Source of the DNA: Marmoricola sp.
GTDB lineage: Bacteria > Actinomycetota > Actinomycetes > Propionibacteriales > Nocardioidaceae
Reading direction: 5' to 3'
Assembly (NCBI GenBank): GCA_025964775.1
Contig: JAOPYE010000014.1
Location: 1-64,000, forward strand
Length of the DNA stretch: 64,000 nt
The translations under genes and the position numbers were made by a program. Shown piece after piece: positions 33,389-42,275 of the stretch (position 1 is its first letter; each line of letters opens with the position of its first letter). The notes under the pieces are model-generated. The model was given only the letters and a program-made list of their open reading frames with translations, was not told where the DNA came from and searched no databases.

Positions 33389-34657
33389 ATGGGGCACTCC
33401 CACTCCCACGCGCATGCCCACCGGGACGGGCCGAGCAGCGTCGAGGTCGGCCGCGGTCCGCTGACGGTGCTGATCGGCTTCCTGGCGGTCGTCGCGGTCG
33501 CCACGGTCGTGGCAGTGGTCGTGCTCTGGCCCGACTCGGGGACTGTGGACAAGCTCCGCTCCGAGGCCCAGTTCGCCGCACCGGGAGTGACCTTCCAGAA
33601 GGCGCGCGTCACCGGGGTGCAGAAGGCGTGTCCGCAGACCTCCTCGGGCGGGCAGACGGGAAGCGGGTCGCAGTCCGGGTCGGCCCCGACCTGCGGGATG
33701 ATCACCACGGTCGTGGCGGACGGACCCGACGCGGGCCGGACCGAAGCGGTCGGTGTGCCGCCGGCGGTCGCGCAGTCCGGGCTGTCCTCGGGCGACACGG
33801 TCCGGTTGATGCGCGTCCCGGGCACGGCCGGTGCGGCGGCGTCGTACTCGTTCGACGACGTGGTCCGGATCCAACCGCTGCTGATCCTGGCGCTCTTCTT
33901 CGTCCTCATCGTGGCGCTGGTGGCCAGGCTGCGCGGCATCCTCGCGCTGGTCAGCCTCGGGTTCGGCGGTCTGGTGCTGCTCAAGTTCATGCTGCCGGCC
34001 CTGCTGTCGGGCTCCTCGGGCGTCGGCGTCTCGCTGGCCGGTTCGGCGGCGATCATGTTCGTGGTGCTCTACCTGGCGCACGGTCTCTCGGTGCGTACCA
34101 GCGCGGCGCTGGCCGGCACCCTGGTCGGGGTCGGGATCACCGCCGGGATCGGGCAGCTCGCGATCCACGGCGCCAACCTCTCCGGGTTCTCCGACGAGAG
34201 CAGCGCGCTCCTCTCCGCCTTCGCGGGCAGCATCTCGTTCCAGGGCCTGTTCACCTGCGCCCTCGTGGTGGCGGGCCTCGGTGTGCTCAACGACGTCACC
34301 ATCACCCAGGCCTCGGCCGTCTGGGAACTGCGGGGGGCCGGCACCGACCTCACCCGCCGGGAGCTGTTCGCCAGCGCCATGCGGATCGGTCGAGACCACA
34401 TCGCCTCGACGATCTACACGATCGTGTTCGCGTACGCCGGCAGTGCGCTGGCCGTCCTGCTGCTGCTCACCCTCTACAACCGCCCGATCTTCGAGCTGCT
34501 CTCGACCGAGGCCATCTCCGAAGAGGTCGTCCGGACCCTGGCGAGTGCGATCGGGCTGGTGCTCGCCGTACCGATCACGACCGCCATCGCGGTGCTCACC
34601 GTCGGCGGCCCTGCCCGTGTGCGGGCGACTCCGGGCCGCCGGGTGGCGACGAGCTGA
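33389..34657 (+). CDS. YibE/F family membrane protein
   Basis: This 422-residue protein has a His-rich N-terminus (MGHSHSHAHAH), one transmembrane helix (about 28-50), an extracytoplasmic domain of roughly 120 residues with a Cys pair, and then a YibE/F membrane domain of about seven helices (LRGILALVSLGFGGLVLLKF, LGVLNDVTITQASAVWEL). Function is unknown; the histidine cluster hints at metal binding. It begins 16 bases after DUF881 with AAGGAG. The last seven bases of spacing separate it from convergent pknB. Confidence 0.87.
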   Translation: MGHSHSHAHAHRDGPSSVEVGRGPLTVLIGFLAVVAVATVVAVVVLWPDSGTVDKLRSEAQFAAPGVTFQKARVTGVQKACPQTSSGGQTGSGSQSGSAPTCGMITTVVADGPDAGRTEAVGVPPAVAQSGLSSGDTVRLMRVPGTAGAAASYSFDDVVRIQPLLILALFFVLIVALVARLRGILALVSLGFGGLVLLKFMLPALLSGSSGVGVSLAGSAAIMFVVLYLAHGLSVRTSAALAGTLVGVGITAGIGQLAIHGANLSGFSDESSALLSAFAGSISFQGLFTCALVVAGLGVLNDVTITQASAVWELRGAGTDLTRRELFASAMRIGRDHIASTIYTIVFAYAGSALAVLLLLTLYNRPIFELLSTEAISEEVVRTLASAIGLVLAVPITTAIAVLTVGGPARVRATPGRRVATS

Positions 34658-34664
34658 CGACCAG

Positions 34665-36389
34665 CTAGAACAGCGGGGTCGCGGTGCCTGTCGGGGTCGG
34701 CGTTCCGGTCGGTGTCGGAGGAACGTAGGACGAGACCAGGATCGTGATCAGGGTCCCGGCGTTCTGGGTCGTTCCGGCCGGTGGGCTCTGCTGGGTCACG
34801 GTTCCCTTCGGCAGGGTCGACTGCGAGTCCGGCAGGCTGCTGACCTGGAAGCCGGCTGCCTCCAGGGCCTTGACCGCCTTCGCCTCGGTCATGCCGACGA
34901 CGTTCGGGACCTGCTGGGGCCCCTTGGAGTAGGAGATCTTCACCGTGCTGCCGACGGTGACCGGGGTACCGACCGGGGGATCAAGAGCCACCACGTTGTC
35001 CTTGGGCTCGTCGGACTTCACCGCCTTCATCACGACCACCAGCCCCAGCGTCCGGAGCTGGTCGGCCACCGAGTCCTTGTTGTTGCCGATCACGCTGGGG
35101 ATCTGGACGGTGGGCTTGCCGGTGGAGACCACGAAGTTGACGGCGGTTCCCGGAGCCACGAACGCGCTCGAGGCGGGGTTCTGCGAGATCACCAAGCCGG
35201 TGGCGATCGTGGGGCTCGCACCCTCGGTGACGTTGCCGACGGTCAGGCCGGCCTGGCGGATCGAGCTCTCCGCGTCAGCGCGGGTGAGGCTCAGCACCGA
35301 GGGCACTGAGGTCTGGTTCGGGGCCGAGCCGATGAGCTTGGGGATGAGGAAGAACCCGCCGGCGACGAGCGCGACGAGCAGCAGTGCGAGCCCGGCCAGG
35401 ACCCAGTTGCTGCGGCGGTCGGGCTCCTCGTGCCAGCTGCCCGGCACGATCGAGGTCGCGGCGGTGTCGGTGCCCAGTGGCAGCACCGGAGGCACGTACG
35501 CCGGCTCGACCGGCACCGGAGGTGCCTGGACCGGACGGCCGGCCAGGAACCGGTCGATGTCCTCCTTCATCGCGGCGGCGCTCTGGTAGCGGTCCTCGAC
35601 GCGCTTGGCCAGTGACTTGTGGACGATCGCGTCGATCTCGGGTGGCAGGTCGGCGTCGAAGGACGACGCGGCCGGAGCCTGCTCGCGGACGTGCTGGTAG
35701 GCCACCGAGACCGGGCTGTCGCCGACGAACGGCGGCCGGCCGGTGAGCAGCTCGAACAGCAGGCAGCCGGTCGAGTACACGTCCGAGCGGGAGTCGACGG
35801 TCTCACCGCGGGCCTGCTCGGGCGACAGGTACTGCGCGGTGCCGACGACGGCTGCGGTCTGCGTCATGGTGCTCTGCGCGTCGGAGATCGCCCGCGCGAT
35901 GCCGAAGTCCATCACCTTCACGTCGCCGGCCGGCGTGAGCATCACGTTGGCGGGCTTGATGTCGCGGTGGATGATCCCGGCGCGGTGGCTGTAGTCGAGC
36001 GCGGCGAGGACTCCCGAGGTGATCTCGAGGGCTCGCTCGGGAAGGATCTTGCGTCCCTCGCGCAGGATGTCGCGCAAGGTCCTGCCGGCGACGTACTCCA
36101 TCACGATGTAGGGCTGCGAGACGTTCGAGCCGTCCGTCGACAGCTCCTCGCCGGTGTCGTAGACCGACACGATCGACGTGTGGTTCAGCGAGGCAGCCGA
36201 CTGGGCCTCACGGCGGAACCGTGCCTGGAAGGTCGCATCGCTCGCCAGGTCGGTGCGCAGGCGCTTGACCGCGACCGTGCGGCCGAGGCGGATGTCGGTG
36301 CCCTTGCGGACCTCGGCCATCCCGCCCCTGCCGAGCAGCTCGCCGATCTCGTACCGGCCACCGATGCGGTGCGGTGTTGGCTCATCCAT
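34665..36389 (-). CDS. pknB: Serine/threonine kinase PknB with three PASTA domains
   Basis: The protein has 574 residues. The kinase domain spans 13-275: GRGGMAEV glycine loop, Lys42, HRDIKPAN with Asp143, DFG at 161-163, and activation-loop threonines T176 and T178 in TQTAAVVGTAQY. A transmembrane helix (about 330-352) leads to three extracellular PASTA repeats (about 355-555), one fewer than in M. tuberculosis PknB, and a short Thr-Pro tail. It senses muropeptide/lipid II and phosphorylates envelope and division proteins. It sits at the 3' end of the fhaA-fhaB-pstP-rodA-pbpA-pknB block. Confidence 0.96.
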   Translation of the reverse strand: MDEPTPHRIGGRYEIGELLGRGGMAEVRKGTDIRLGRTVAVKRLRTDLASDATFQARFRREAQSAASLNHTSIVSVYDTGEELSTDGSNVSQPYIVMEYVAGRTLRDILREGRKILPERALEITSGVLAALDYSHRAGIIHRDIKPANVMLTPAGDVKVMDFGIARAISDAQSTMTQTAAVVGTAQYLSPEQARGETVDSRSDVYSTGCLLFELLTGRPPFVGDSPVSVAYQHVREQAPAASSFDADLPPEIDAIVHKSLAKRVEDRYQSAAAMKEDIDRFLAGRPVQAPPVPVEPAYVPPVLPLGTDTAATSIVPGSWHEEPDRRSNWVLAGLALLLVALVAGGFFLIPKLIGSAPNQTSVPSVLSLTRADAESSIRQAGLTVGNVTEGASPTIATGLVISQNPASSAFVAPGTAVNFVVSTGKPTVQIPSVIGNNKDSVADQLRTLGLVVVMKAVKSDEPKDNVVALDPPVGTPVTVGSTVKISYSKGPQQVPNVVGMTEAKAVKALEAAGFQVSSLPDSQSTLPKGTVTQQSPPAGTTQNAGTLITILVSSYVPPTPTGTPTPTGTATPLF

Positions 36390-36455
36390 GGAGGTGTCCC
36401 CTCAGAGGTTCGGGTTCGATCATGCCGGTGCCGTCGACACCGGGCTGCTGGACGT

Positions 36456-37943
36456 TCACTTCTTCAGCACCGCTTCCATCACGGCCTTCGCGATCGGCGC
36501 GGCCAGGCCGCTGCCGGAGATTTGGTTGCGGTCGACGTTCGCGTCCTGGATCAGGACGGCGACCGCGACCTGCGCGGACTCGGCCGGCGCGAAGGAGACG
36601 AACCACGCGTACGGCGGCCGGCTCGGAGCGCTCTGCGCGGTGCCGGTCTTGCCGGCCACCTGCACGCCCGGGATCTGCGCGGTGGTGGCGGTGCCCTGCT
36701 GGACGACCGAGACCATCATCTGGGTCAGCTCGCGGGCGACGGCGGCCGAGATCGCGTGCGCGGTGAGGACCTTCGAGGGGATCTGCTTGATGACGTCGAG
36801 GTCGCTCGAGCGGATCTCGTCGACCAGGTACGGCTGCATCACCTCGCCGTTGTTGGCGATGCCTGCTGCGACCATCGCCATCTGGAGCGGGGTGGCCCGG
36901 ACGTTCAGCTGACCGATCGCCGAAAGTGCGGCGCCGGGCTGGTCGACGTTGGTCCCGAACTCGCTCGCGGACAGGCGGGTGAGCTGGTCGTCGAGATCGT
37001 GGAAGTAGTCGTTGCGCCCGAAGCCGAACGCCGCCGCCTGGTTGGCCAGTACGTCCGCGCCGAGCTTCAGGCCGATCGAGCCGAAGGCCACGTTGCAGGA
37101 GACGTCGAGAGCCCGGGTCAGCGTGATCTTCGGCGGGCCGCAGGAGTTGTGGTTCTCGTTGGTCAGGTACTTGGTCGTCAACGGAAGCTTCAGCGAGGAG
37201 CCTCCCATCACCATCGAGTTCGGGGTGTAGCCGTGGGACAGCGCAGCCGCAGCGGTGATCAGCTTGAACGTCGATCCGGGCGGCAGGGTCTCCTCGATCG
37301 CCCGGTTGTTCAGCGGCCCGAGCGGGTCGGCCAGCAGCCGGTCGTAGTTGCTCTTCGCGGTGGTGAAGTCGTGCCCGGCGAGCTGGTTGGGGCTGAACGA
37401 CGGGCTCGAGACCATGGCGAGGATGCGTCCGGTAGCGGGCTCGATCGCGACCACCGCCCCCTGGACCCGGGGACCGAGGGCGCGCAGGCCGTCGAACGCT
37501 GCCTTCTGGGCCTTCGGGTTGATCGTCAGGCTGACGTTGCCGCCCTGGGGCGCGGCGTTGCCGAGAAGGTCGATGACCTTGTTGACGAACAGGCTGGGGT
37601 CGTCGCCGGTGAGGACGCTGTTCTGCGTGGACTCGATGCCGCCCAGGCCGAGGGTCCGGGTGAAGTAACCGGTGATGTCGGCGTACTCGGCACCTTCGGG
37701 GTAGGTGCGCAGGAACTTGTAGCGATCCGAGCTCTTGGTGCTCTGCGCGATCGCCCGGCCGTCGACCAGGATCGCACCGCGTGGCTCGTCGAAGGCGGCG
37801 TCGGCGACCCGCACGTTGTCGGGATGCTTGGTCAGCGACGTGAGGCTGCCGGCCTGCCAGTACTGCAGGTAGGTCGCGTTGATCATCAGGGCCAGGAACA
37901 TGATCAGGCAGGCGATGGCGAGGTTGCGGATGGGGCGGTTCAT
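36456..37943 (-). CDS. pbpA: Class B penicillin-binding protein PbpA
   Basis: This 495-residue transpeptidase has an N-terminal membrane anchor (8-24). The active-site motifs are STFK with Ser224 and Lys227, SCN at 282-284 and KTG at 432-434. It crosslinks peptidoglycan with its SEDS partner. The ATG overlaps the rodA stop (ATGA). Position and length match mycobacterial PbpA. There is a 66-base gap before pknB, with a ribosome binding site for the kinase. Confidence 0.95.
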   Translation of the reverse strand: MNRPIRNLAIACLIMFLALMINATYLQYWQAGSLTSLTKHPDNVRVADAAFDEPRGAILVDGRAIAQSTKSSDRYKFLRTYPEGAEYADITGYFTRTLGLGGIESTQNSVLTGDDPSLFVNKVIDLLGNAAPQGGNVSLTINPKAQKAAFDGLRALGPRVQGAVVAIEPATGRILAMVSSPSFSPNQLAGHDFTTAKSNYDRLLADPLGPLNNRAIEETLPPGSTFKLITAAAALSHGYTPNSMVMGGSSLKLPLTTKYLTNENHNSCGPPKITLTRALDVSCNVAFGSIGLKLGADVLANQAAAFGFGRNDYFHDLDDQLTRLSASEFGTNVDQPGAALSAIGQLNVRATPLQMAMVAAGIANNGEVMQPYLVDEIRSSDLDVIKQIPSKVLTAHAISAAVARELTQMMVSVVQQGTATTAQIPGVQVAGKTGTAQSAPSRPPYAWFVSFAPAESAQVAVAVLIQDANVDRNQISGSGLAAPIAKAVMEAVLKK

Positions 37944-39361
37944 CGCATCATCACCACCTGGGTGGAGTCCATGTCGGCAGGCTGGTCACTGAACTCCGGC
38001 GGCGGCCGCCGGGCCGCGTCCGAGACGCGGAGCAGCAGCGCGACTATCACCCAGTTGGCGACCAGGCTCGATCCACCCTGGGACAGGAACGGCGTGGTCA
38101 GGCCGGTCAGCGGGATCAGCCGGGTCACGCCACCGACGACGACGAAGACCTGCAGCGCGAAGACGGTGGCCAGTCCGGCCGCGACCAGCTTGCCGAAGTT
38201 GTCGCGGCAGATCAGCGCGGTCCGCAGGCCGCGCTCGACCAGCAGGGCGTAGAGCAGGATGATCGCGATCACACCGGTCAGGCCGAGCTCTTCCCCGAGC
38301 GAGGGCAGGATGAAGTCGGACCACGAGATCGGCGTCGTCTGCGGAGATCCCTGGCCCAGGCCGCGCCCGGTCAGACCGCCCCAGGCCATGCCGTACATCG
38401 CCTGGACCAGCTGGTAGGAGGGGGAGTCCTTGCCGAACGGATCGAGCCAGCCCTGCACGCGGGCCTGGACGTGCGCTGTGGTGAGGTAGCCGGCGTACGC
38501 ACCGACGGCGAAGAGCACGCCCCCGACGACCAGCCAGCCGGGTCGCTCGGTGGAGACGTAGAGCATCACCAGGAAGAGGCCGAAGAACATCAGCGAGGAC
38601 CCGAGGTCGTTCTGGAAGACCAGGATCCCGAGGCTGACCAGCCACATCGCCAGGATCGGACCGAGGTCGCGCCCGCGGGGCAGGTCGACGAAGAGCACCC
38701 GCCGACCGGCCAGGGCGAGTGCGTCCCGGTGCAGCACCAGGTAGCCGGCGAAGGCGATCACCAGCAGTACCTTCGCGATCTCGCCGGGCTGGAAGCTCAG
38801 CGGGCCGAGGTGGATCCAGATCCGCGCACCGTTGACGGTCTTGCCGATCCCGGGCAGCAGCGGCAGCAGGAGCAGCACGATCGCGGCCAGGCCTGCGGTG
38901 TAGGTGAACGACTGGAGCCGACGGTGGTCGCGCAGGCCGGCCAGCACGGTGATGAAGCCCAGGACCCCCAGGGTCATCCAGACGAGCTGGGAGGCGGCGA
39001 AGTTGCTGCCCACGGGATGGCCGGTGGGAGCCAGGTCGATGCGGTGGATCATCGCCAGGCCGAGGCCGTTGAGCGCCGAGACGATCGGCAGCACCACCGG
39101 GTCGGCGTACTCGGCCTTGTAGCGGATGGTCACGTGGGCGGCGACGACCAGCGCTGCCAGCCAGGCGCCGTGCTTGATCAGGTCGGCAGGGACCTGGCCG
39201 TTGACGCCGAGGCCGACGGCGGCGTAGGCGCCGATGCCGACCACCAGGCTCAGCACCAGCAGGTAGAGCTCGGCTCCGCGGCGGCGCCGATGGACGAACT
39301 CCATCAGCGGTCCCGCCCCGGGAGCGCGCTTGGTCGCGGTGGTGCGTCCGGTGCGGCTCAT
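37940..39361 (-). CDS. rodA: SEDS-family peptidoglycan glycosyltransferase RodA/FtsW
   Basis: This 473-residue protein has about 12 transmembrane helices. SEDS motifs are clear: WIHLGPLSFQPGEIAKV (the PGE segment with the catalytic-loop context), DLGSSLMFFG, and the C-terminal GLTTPFLSQGGSSL. It polymerises lipid II glycan strands together with PbpA. The start ATG at 39361 overlaps the pstP stop (ATGA); a frame starting 70 codons earlier is antisense-like His/Asp-rich sequence and is rejected. Confidence 0.95.
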   Translation of the reverse strand: MSRTGRTTATKRAPGAGPLMEFVHRRRRGAELYLLVLSLVVGIGAYAAVGLGVNGQVPADLIKHGAWLAALVVAAHVTIRYKAEYADPVVLPIVSALNGLGLAMIHRIDLAPTGHPVGSNFAASQLVWMTLGVLGFITVLAGLRDHRRLQSFTYTAGLAAIVLLLLPLLPGIGKTVNGARIWIHLGPLSFQPGEIAKVLLVIAFAGYLVLHRDALALAGRRVLFVDLPRGRDLGPILAMWLVSLGILVFQNDLGSSLMFFGLFLVMLYVSTERPGWLVVGGVLFAVGAYAGYLTTAHVQARVQGWLDPFGKDSPSYQLVQAMYGMAWGGLTGRGLGQGSPQTTPISWSDFILPSLGEELGLTGVIAIILLYALLVERGLRTALICRDNFGKLVAAGLATVFALQVFVVVGGVTRLIPLTGLTTPFLSQGGSSLVANWVIVALLLRVSDAARRPPPEFSDQPADMDSTQVVMMR

Positions 39362-40758
39362 TGCGCTCCGGTGCAGCCGCTGGTGCCGGTACCCGGCGTC
39401 GCGCTCGGGCTCGGGCTCGGCAACGTGATGGGCGTCGGTGTCCGGGTGGGGGTCGCGGTCCTGGTGGTCCCGGCAGCCGGTTTGGGGTGCCTGGTCGTGG
39501 TGGGTGTCTTCACGGGCGTTGGCGTGACCACCGGCGTCGTGGGCACCGGGATCGTGCTGGTGTCCGCGCACTTCAGCGGGAGGCCGGCGACGTACTTCTC
39601 CGCCTTGGCGAGGCTCTCGACGGCCTTGCCGTTGCGGACCTCGGTCGCGAAGTACGGCTCGATGGCCGAGAGCGAGATGTCGGTCGACTTCACCAGGTGG
39701 TGCAGCGGCGGGGCTCCCCAGATGTCGAGGTCGACGCCCTTGAAGATCGCGACCTTGCCGGCGTTGTCCGAGACGTAGTACCGGGTCTGCGAGTACGCAT
39801 AGGCGCCCCAGCCCGCGCCGGCGAGCAGCGCGAGGACGACCGCGACCACAGCGAGAATGCGCAACGCGCTCCCGCGCCGCGGGGGCTGCGGCGCGTACCG
39901 CAGGTCCTCCGGATCGATCGGGAGGCCCTCCAGGGCCGCGAACTCCGAGTCGCTCAGGTTGCCGGTGGACTCGTCGGAGATGCGCAGGTGCGGTGCCGAG
40001 GCGGCGGCGCCGACGACGAACGCGGGTGGGCTTGCTTCGTCGTCGTCCTCGACCACCTCGGCGACCACGACGGTCACGTTGTCCGAGCTGCCGGCATCGA
40101 GTGCAGCGGAGACCAGGCGCGAGGCGGCTGTCTCGAGCGGATCGATGGCCAGCAGCGCAGCCAGGGCGTCGTTCGTCAGGACTCCTGAGCAGCCGTCGGA
40201 GCAGAAGAGGAGGCGGTCGCCGACGTTGACCTCGGTGGTGAAGAGGTCCGGTTCGGGCTCGTGGACACCGTCGACCGCGCGCAGGATCAGGTTGCGGTGC
40301 GGGTGCACCCGCGCCTCGTCCTCGGTGATCCGGCCTTCGTCCACCAGGCTCTGGACCAGGGTGTGGTCATCGGTCAGCTGTCGCAGGACGCCGTCGCGGA
40401 GCAGGTAGCCGCGGCTGTCACCGACGTGCCCGATCGCGAGGTGGGTCCCGTCGAAGACCGCAGCGCTGACCGTAGTGCTGGTGCCGTCGAGGTCGGGGTG
40501 CCCCTCGACGATCTCGGCGAGGCGGTCGTGGGCCAGGTGGATCGTCGCGGCGAGCTCGCTGAGCGGGTCGTTGCCGGGCGGTACGTCGAGCTTGCGGATC
40601 GCCTCGACCGCAGCACTGCTCGCGATGTCGCCTCGTGCAGCACCGCCGACACCGTCGGCGATGACCAGCAGGTGGGGGCCGGCATAGCCCGAGTCCTGGT
40701 TGTCCCGACGCACCCGCCCGACGTCGGAGAGCGCGGTGAACCGCAGCCGGAACGTCAT
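39358..40758 (-). CDS. pstP: PP2C-type serine/threonine phosphatase PstP
   Basis: The protein has 466 residues. The PP2C domain (1-235) has RDNQDS, VIADGVGG, GHVGDSRGYL, LTDDHT and FCSDG, all metal- and phosphate-site motifs. A transmembrane helix (about 315-335) and an extracellular domain with a Thr/Pro-rich tail complete it. It reverses PknA/PknB phosphorylation. The start overlaps the fhaB stop (ATGA), so the cascade fhaB-pstP-rodA-pbpA is translationally coupled. Confidence 0.95.
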   Translation of the reverse strand: MTFRLRFTALSDVGRVRRDNQDSGYAGPHLLVIADGVGGAARGDIASSAAVEAIRKLDVPPGNDPLSELAATIHLAHDRLAEIVEGHPDLDGTSTTVSAAVFDGTHLAIGHVGDSRGYLLRDGVLRQLTDDHTLVQSLVDEGRITEDEARVHPHRNLILRAVDGVHEPEPDLFTTEVNVGDRLLFCSDGCSGVLTNDALAALLAIDPLETAASRLVSAALDAGSSDNVTVVVAEVVEDDDEASPPAFVVGAAASAPHLRISDESTGNLSDSEFAALEGLPIDPEDLRYAPQPPRRGSALRILAVVAVVLALLAGAGWGAYAYSQTRYYVSDNAGKVAIFKGVDLDIWGAPPLHHLVKSTDISLSAIEPYFATEVRNGKAVESLAKAEKYVAGLPLKCADTSTIPVPTTPVVTPTPVKTPTTTRHPKPAAGTTRTATPTRTPTPITLPSPSPSATPGTGTSGCTGAQ

Positions 40759-41243
40759 TTGCGCAGCTCCAGGATCGTCTTCCCGATCCGGATCTTGGTT
40801 CCGAGGGAGATCGCCGTGGCCTGGGTGATCCGGCTGCTGCCGACGTAGGTGCCGTTGGTCGAGCCGAGGTCCTCGACGTACCACTGGTCCCCGGAACTGG
40901 CGATGCGCGCGTGCCGGGTCGAGACGTAGTCGTCTTCGAGGCGGATCGCAGCGTCGCTGCCCCGCCCGATCAGCAGGGGCGCCGCCGCGAGCGGGACGAG
41001 TTCGCCGGAGTTGCCGCCCTCGACGATCACGACCGCGGTCGGGTCACCGCGGCGCGGCTTCGGGGCCTTGGCGCGCGCTTTGCCGACGGCCTTGGCCGAC
41101 CGTCGTTCCTGGGCGCGGCTCTGGTCGCGGGCCACGCGCGCACCGAACATGTCCGAGCGGATCACCGAGACCGCGGAGAGGACGAAGATCCAGAGCACTG
41201 CGAGGTAGCCGAAGCGGATCAGGACCAGCGTCAGTTCTGACAT
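40755..41243 (-). CDS. fhaB: FHA-domain membrane protein FhaB
   Basis: The protein has 162 residues. An N-terminal transmembrane helix (7-27), a basic linker (35-65), and a C-terminal FHA domain (about 70-160) with IGRGSD, STRHARI and DLGSTNGTYV that binds phosphothreonine. FhaB (FipA) links PknA/B signalling to division. It lies three bases downstream of fhaA. Length matches the mycobacterial protein. Confidence 0.94.
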   Translation of the reverse strand: MSELTLVLIRFGYLAVLWIFVLSAVSVIRSDMFGARVARDQSRAQERRSAKAVGKARAKAPKPRRGDPTAVVIVEGGNSGELVPLAAAPLLIGRGSDAAIRLEDDYVSTRHARIASSGDQWYVEDLGSTNGTYVGSSRITQATAISLGTKIRIGKTILELRK

Positions 41244-41246
41244 GCC

Positions 41247-41978
41247 TCAGGCCTGCCTCTGGCGCAGGGTCATGGTCGTGTTGCCGATCCGGATCTCTGC
41301 GCCGTCGGCGATGGCGGCGTTCTCGACGCGGCGTCCGTTGACCAGGACTCCGTTCGTCGAGCCCAGGTCGTGCACGCTGACCCGTGGACCATCGGCGTCG
41401 TGGGCGACCCGGATCTCGACGTGGCGACGCGACACCCCGGGGTCGTTGACCCGCAGGTCGGCGTCGTTGCCGCGGCCCACGATGATGCCCGGAGGCGACA
41501 GCGGGAGGTGCTCGCCATTGATCTCCAGGACCGCCGACGCGCGTCGTACCTGGGTCTCGGTGACGTCGGGGCCGGACTGGCTGACCTTGGCGACGGCCTT
41601 GCTGCGCACCCGGAAGCGGCCGGTGGTCAGGTCCTCGGCGATCTCCAGGGTGATCGAGACCGGGCCGGTGAAGACGTAGGACTGGGCAGCGGCATGGTCC
41701 TTGAGCAGGGACGCGAGCTCGGCCGGCAGTGCCGGTCCGAAGGCGTCGAGGCGCTCGTGGTCGGCCTCGGAGAGCTCGACGTGGAAGTCGTTGGGGATCA
41801 GGCGACGGTCGCGGCTGAGCACCTGCGCCGAGTTGTCGGCCTCGCGCGCCAGCGCCGACGAGATCTCGACCGGCTGCACCGCGCTGCGGAAGGTACGCGC
41901 GAAGACGCCGGAGATCATCTGCTCGAGACGATTCTCGAAGCGCTGGAGGCCACTCACGCCTGTACCCCCTTTGCTCAT
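41247..41978 (-). CDS. fhaA: FHA-domain protein FhaA with DUF3662
   Basis: The protein has 243 residues. The N-terminal DUF3662 domain (about 10-125, GLQRFENRLEQMISGVFART) mediates assembly; the C-terminal FHA domain (about 160-240) has VGRGNDADLRV, VSRRHVEI and DLGSTNGVLV. FhaA binds phosphorylated MviN in peptidoglycan precursor export. It is much shorter than the mycobacterial FhaA because the long disordered middle is missing. First gene of the block; a minus-strand TATACG about 45 bases upstream may be its -10 box. Confidence 0.93.
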   Translation of the reverse strand: MSKGGTGVSGLQRFENRLEQMISGVFARTFRSAVQPVEISSALAREADNSAQVLSRDRRLIPNDFHVELSEADHERLDAFGPALPAELASLLKDHAAAQSYVFTGPVSITLEIAEDLTTGRFRVRSKAVAKVSQSGPDVTETQVRRASAVLEINGEHLPLSPPGIIVGRGNDADLRVNDPGVSRRHVEIRVAHDADGPRVSVHDLGSTNGVLVNGRRVENAAIADGAEIRIGNTTMTLRQRQA

Positions 41979-42054
41979 GACGGATCGCGCGCGGTCGGAC
42001 GCCGCGTGTCATCCACGATCGTATAGGTCCGGGCTCAGCCGACCCCCGCCCGGT

Positions 42055-42084
42055 TTGGGCGGGCGCGTCGGCTTGGGATAGCCT
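42055..42084 (+). promoter_or_regulatory. Promoter of tRNA-Leu
   Basis: TTGGGC (42055-42060), 18 bases, TAGCCT (42079-42084), with the mature tRNA beginning at 42099. The -35 element lies inside a hairpin-forming CCCGCCC-GGTTT-GGGCGGG sequence (42045-42063), which may also end antisense or upstream transcripts. Confidence 0.5.
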
Positions 42085-42098
42085 GTGTCCCGCTTCAC

Positions 42099-42181
42099 GC
42101 GCGAGTGGCGGAACGGCAGACGCGCTGGCTTCAGGTGCCAGTGTCCGAAAGGGCGTGGGGGTTCAAATCCCCCCTCGCGCA
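42099..42181 (+). tRNA. tRNA-Leu (CAG anticodon)
   Basis: The acceptor stem GCGCGAG pairs with CTCGCGC, with discriminator A. The anticodon stem CTGGC/GCCAG surrounds loop TTCAGGT, giving anticodon CAG (42132-42134) for CUG codons. A long variable arm (TGTCCGAAAGGGCG region) and a GGTTCAAATCC T-arm are present, as in class II tRNAs. The CCA end is not encoded. CUG is the commonest leucine codon in this genome's genes. Confidence 0.97.
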
Positions 42182-42192
42182 CGTGATCAGAC

Positions 42193-42223
42193 AGGCCCCG
42201 GTAGCCCCGGGGCCTTTGTCTTT
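42193..42223 (+). terminator. Intrinsic terminator after tRNA-Leu
   Basis: AGGCCCCGG-TAGCC-CCGGGGCCT, a nine-pair GC-rich stem, is followed by TTGTCTTT. It starts 12 bases after the tRNA. Confidence 0.85.
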
Positions 42224-42263
42224 CTCGGCGTGCGTTGTCGGGACGGCCGATCCGGGCCGCCGT

Positions 42264-42275
42264 TACGGTGTCGTC
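42264..42275 (+). promoter_or_regulatory. Leaderless promoter of the substrate-binding protein gene
   Basis: TACGGT (42264-42269), six bases, GTG at 42276. This favours the GTG over the ATG two codons later. Confidence 0.5.

Noticed and set aside
41979-42098. Protein-coding frame running through the tRNA-Leu gene into the binding protein
   Set aside because: The tRNA cloverleaf and its terminator are clear; the receptor's signal peptide begins only after them.
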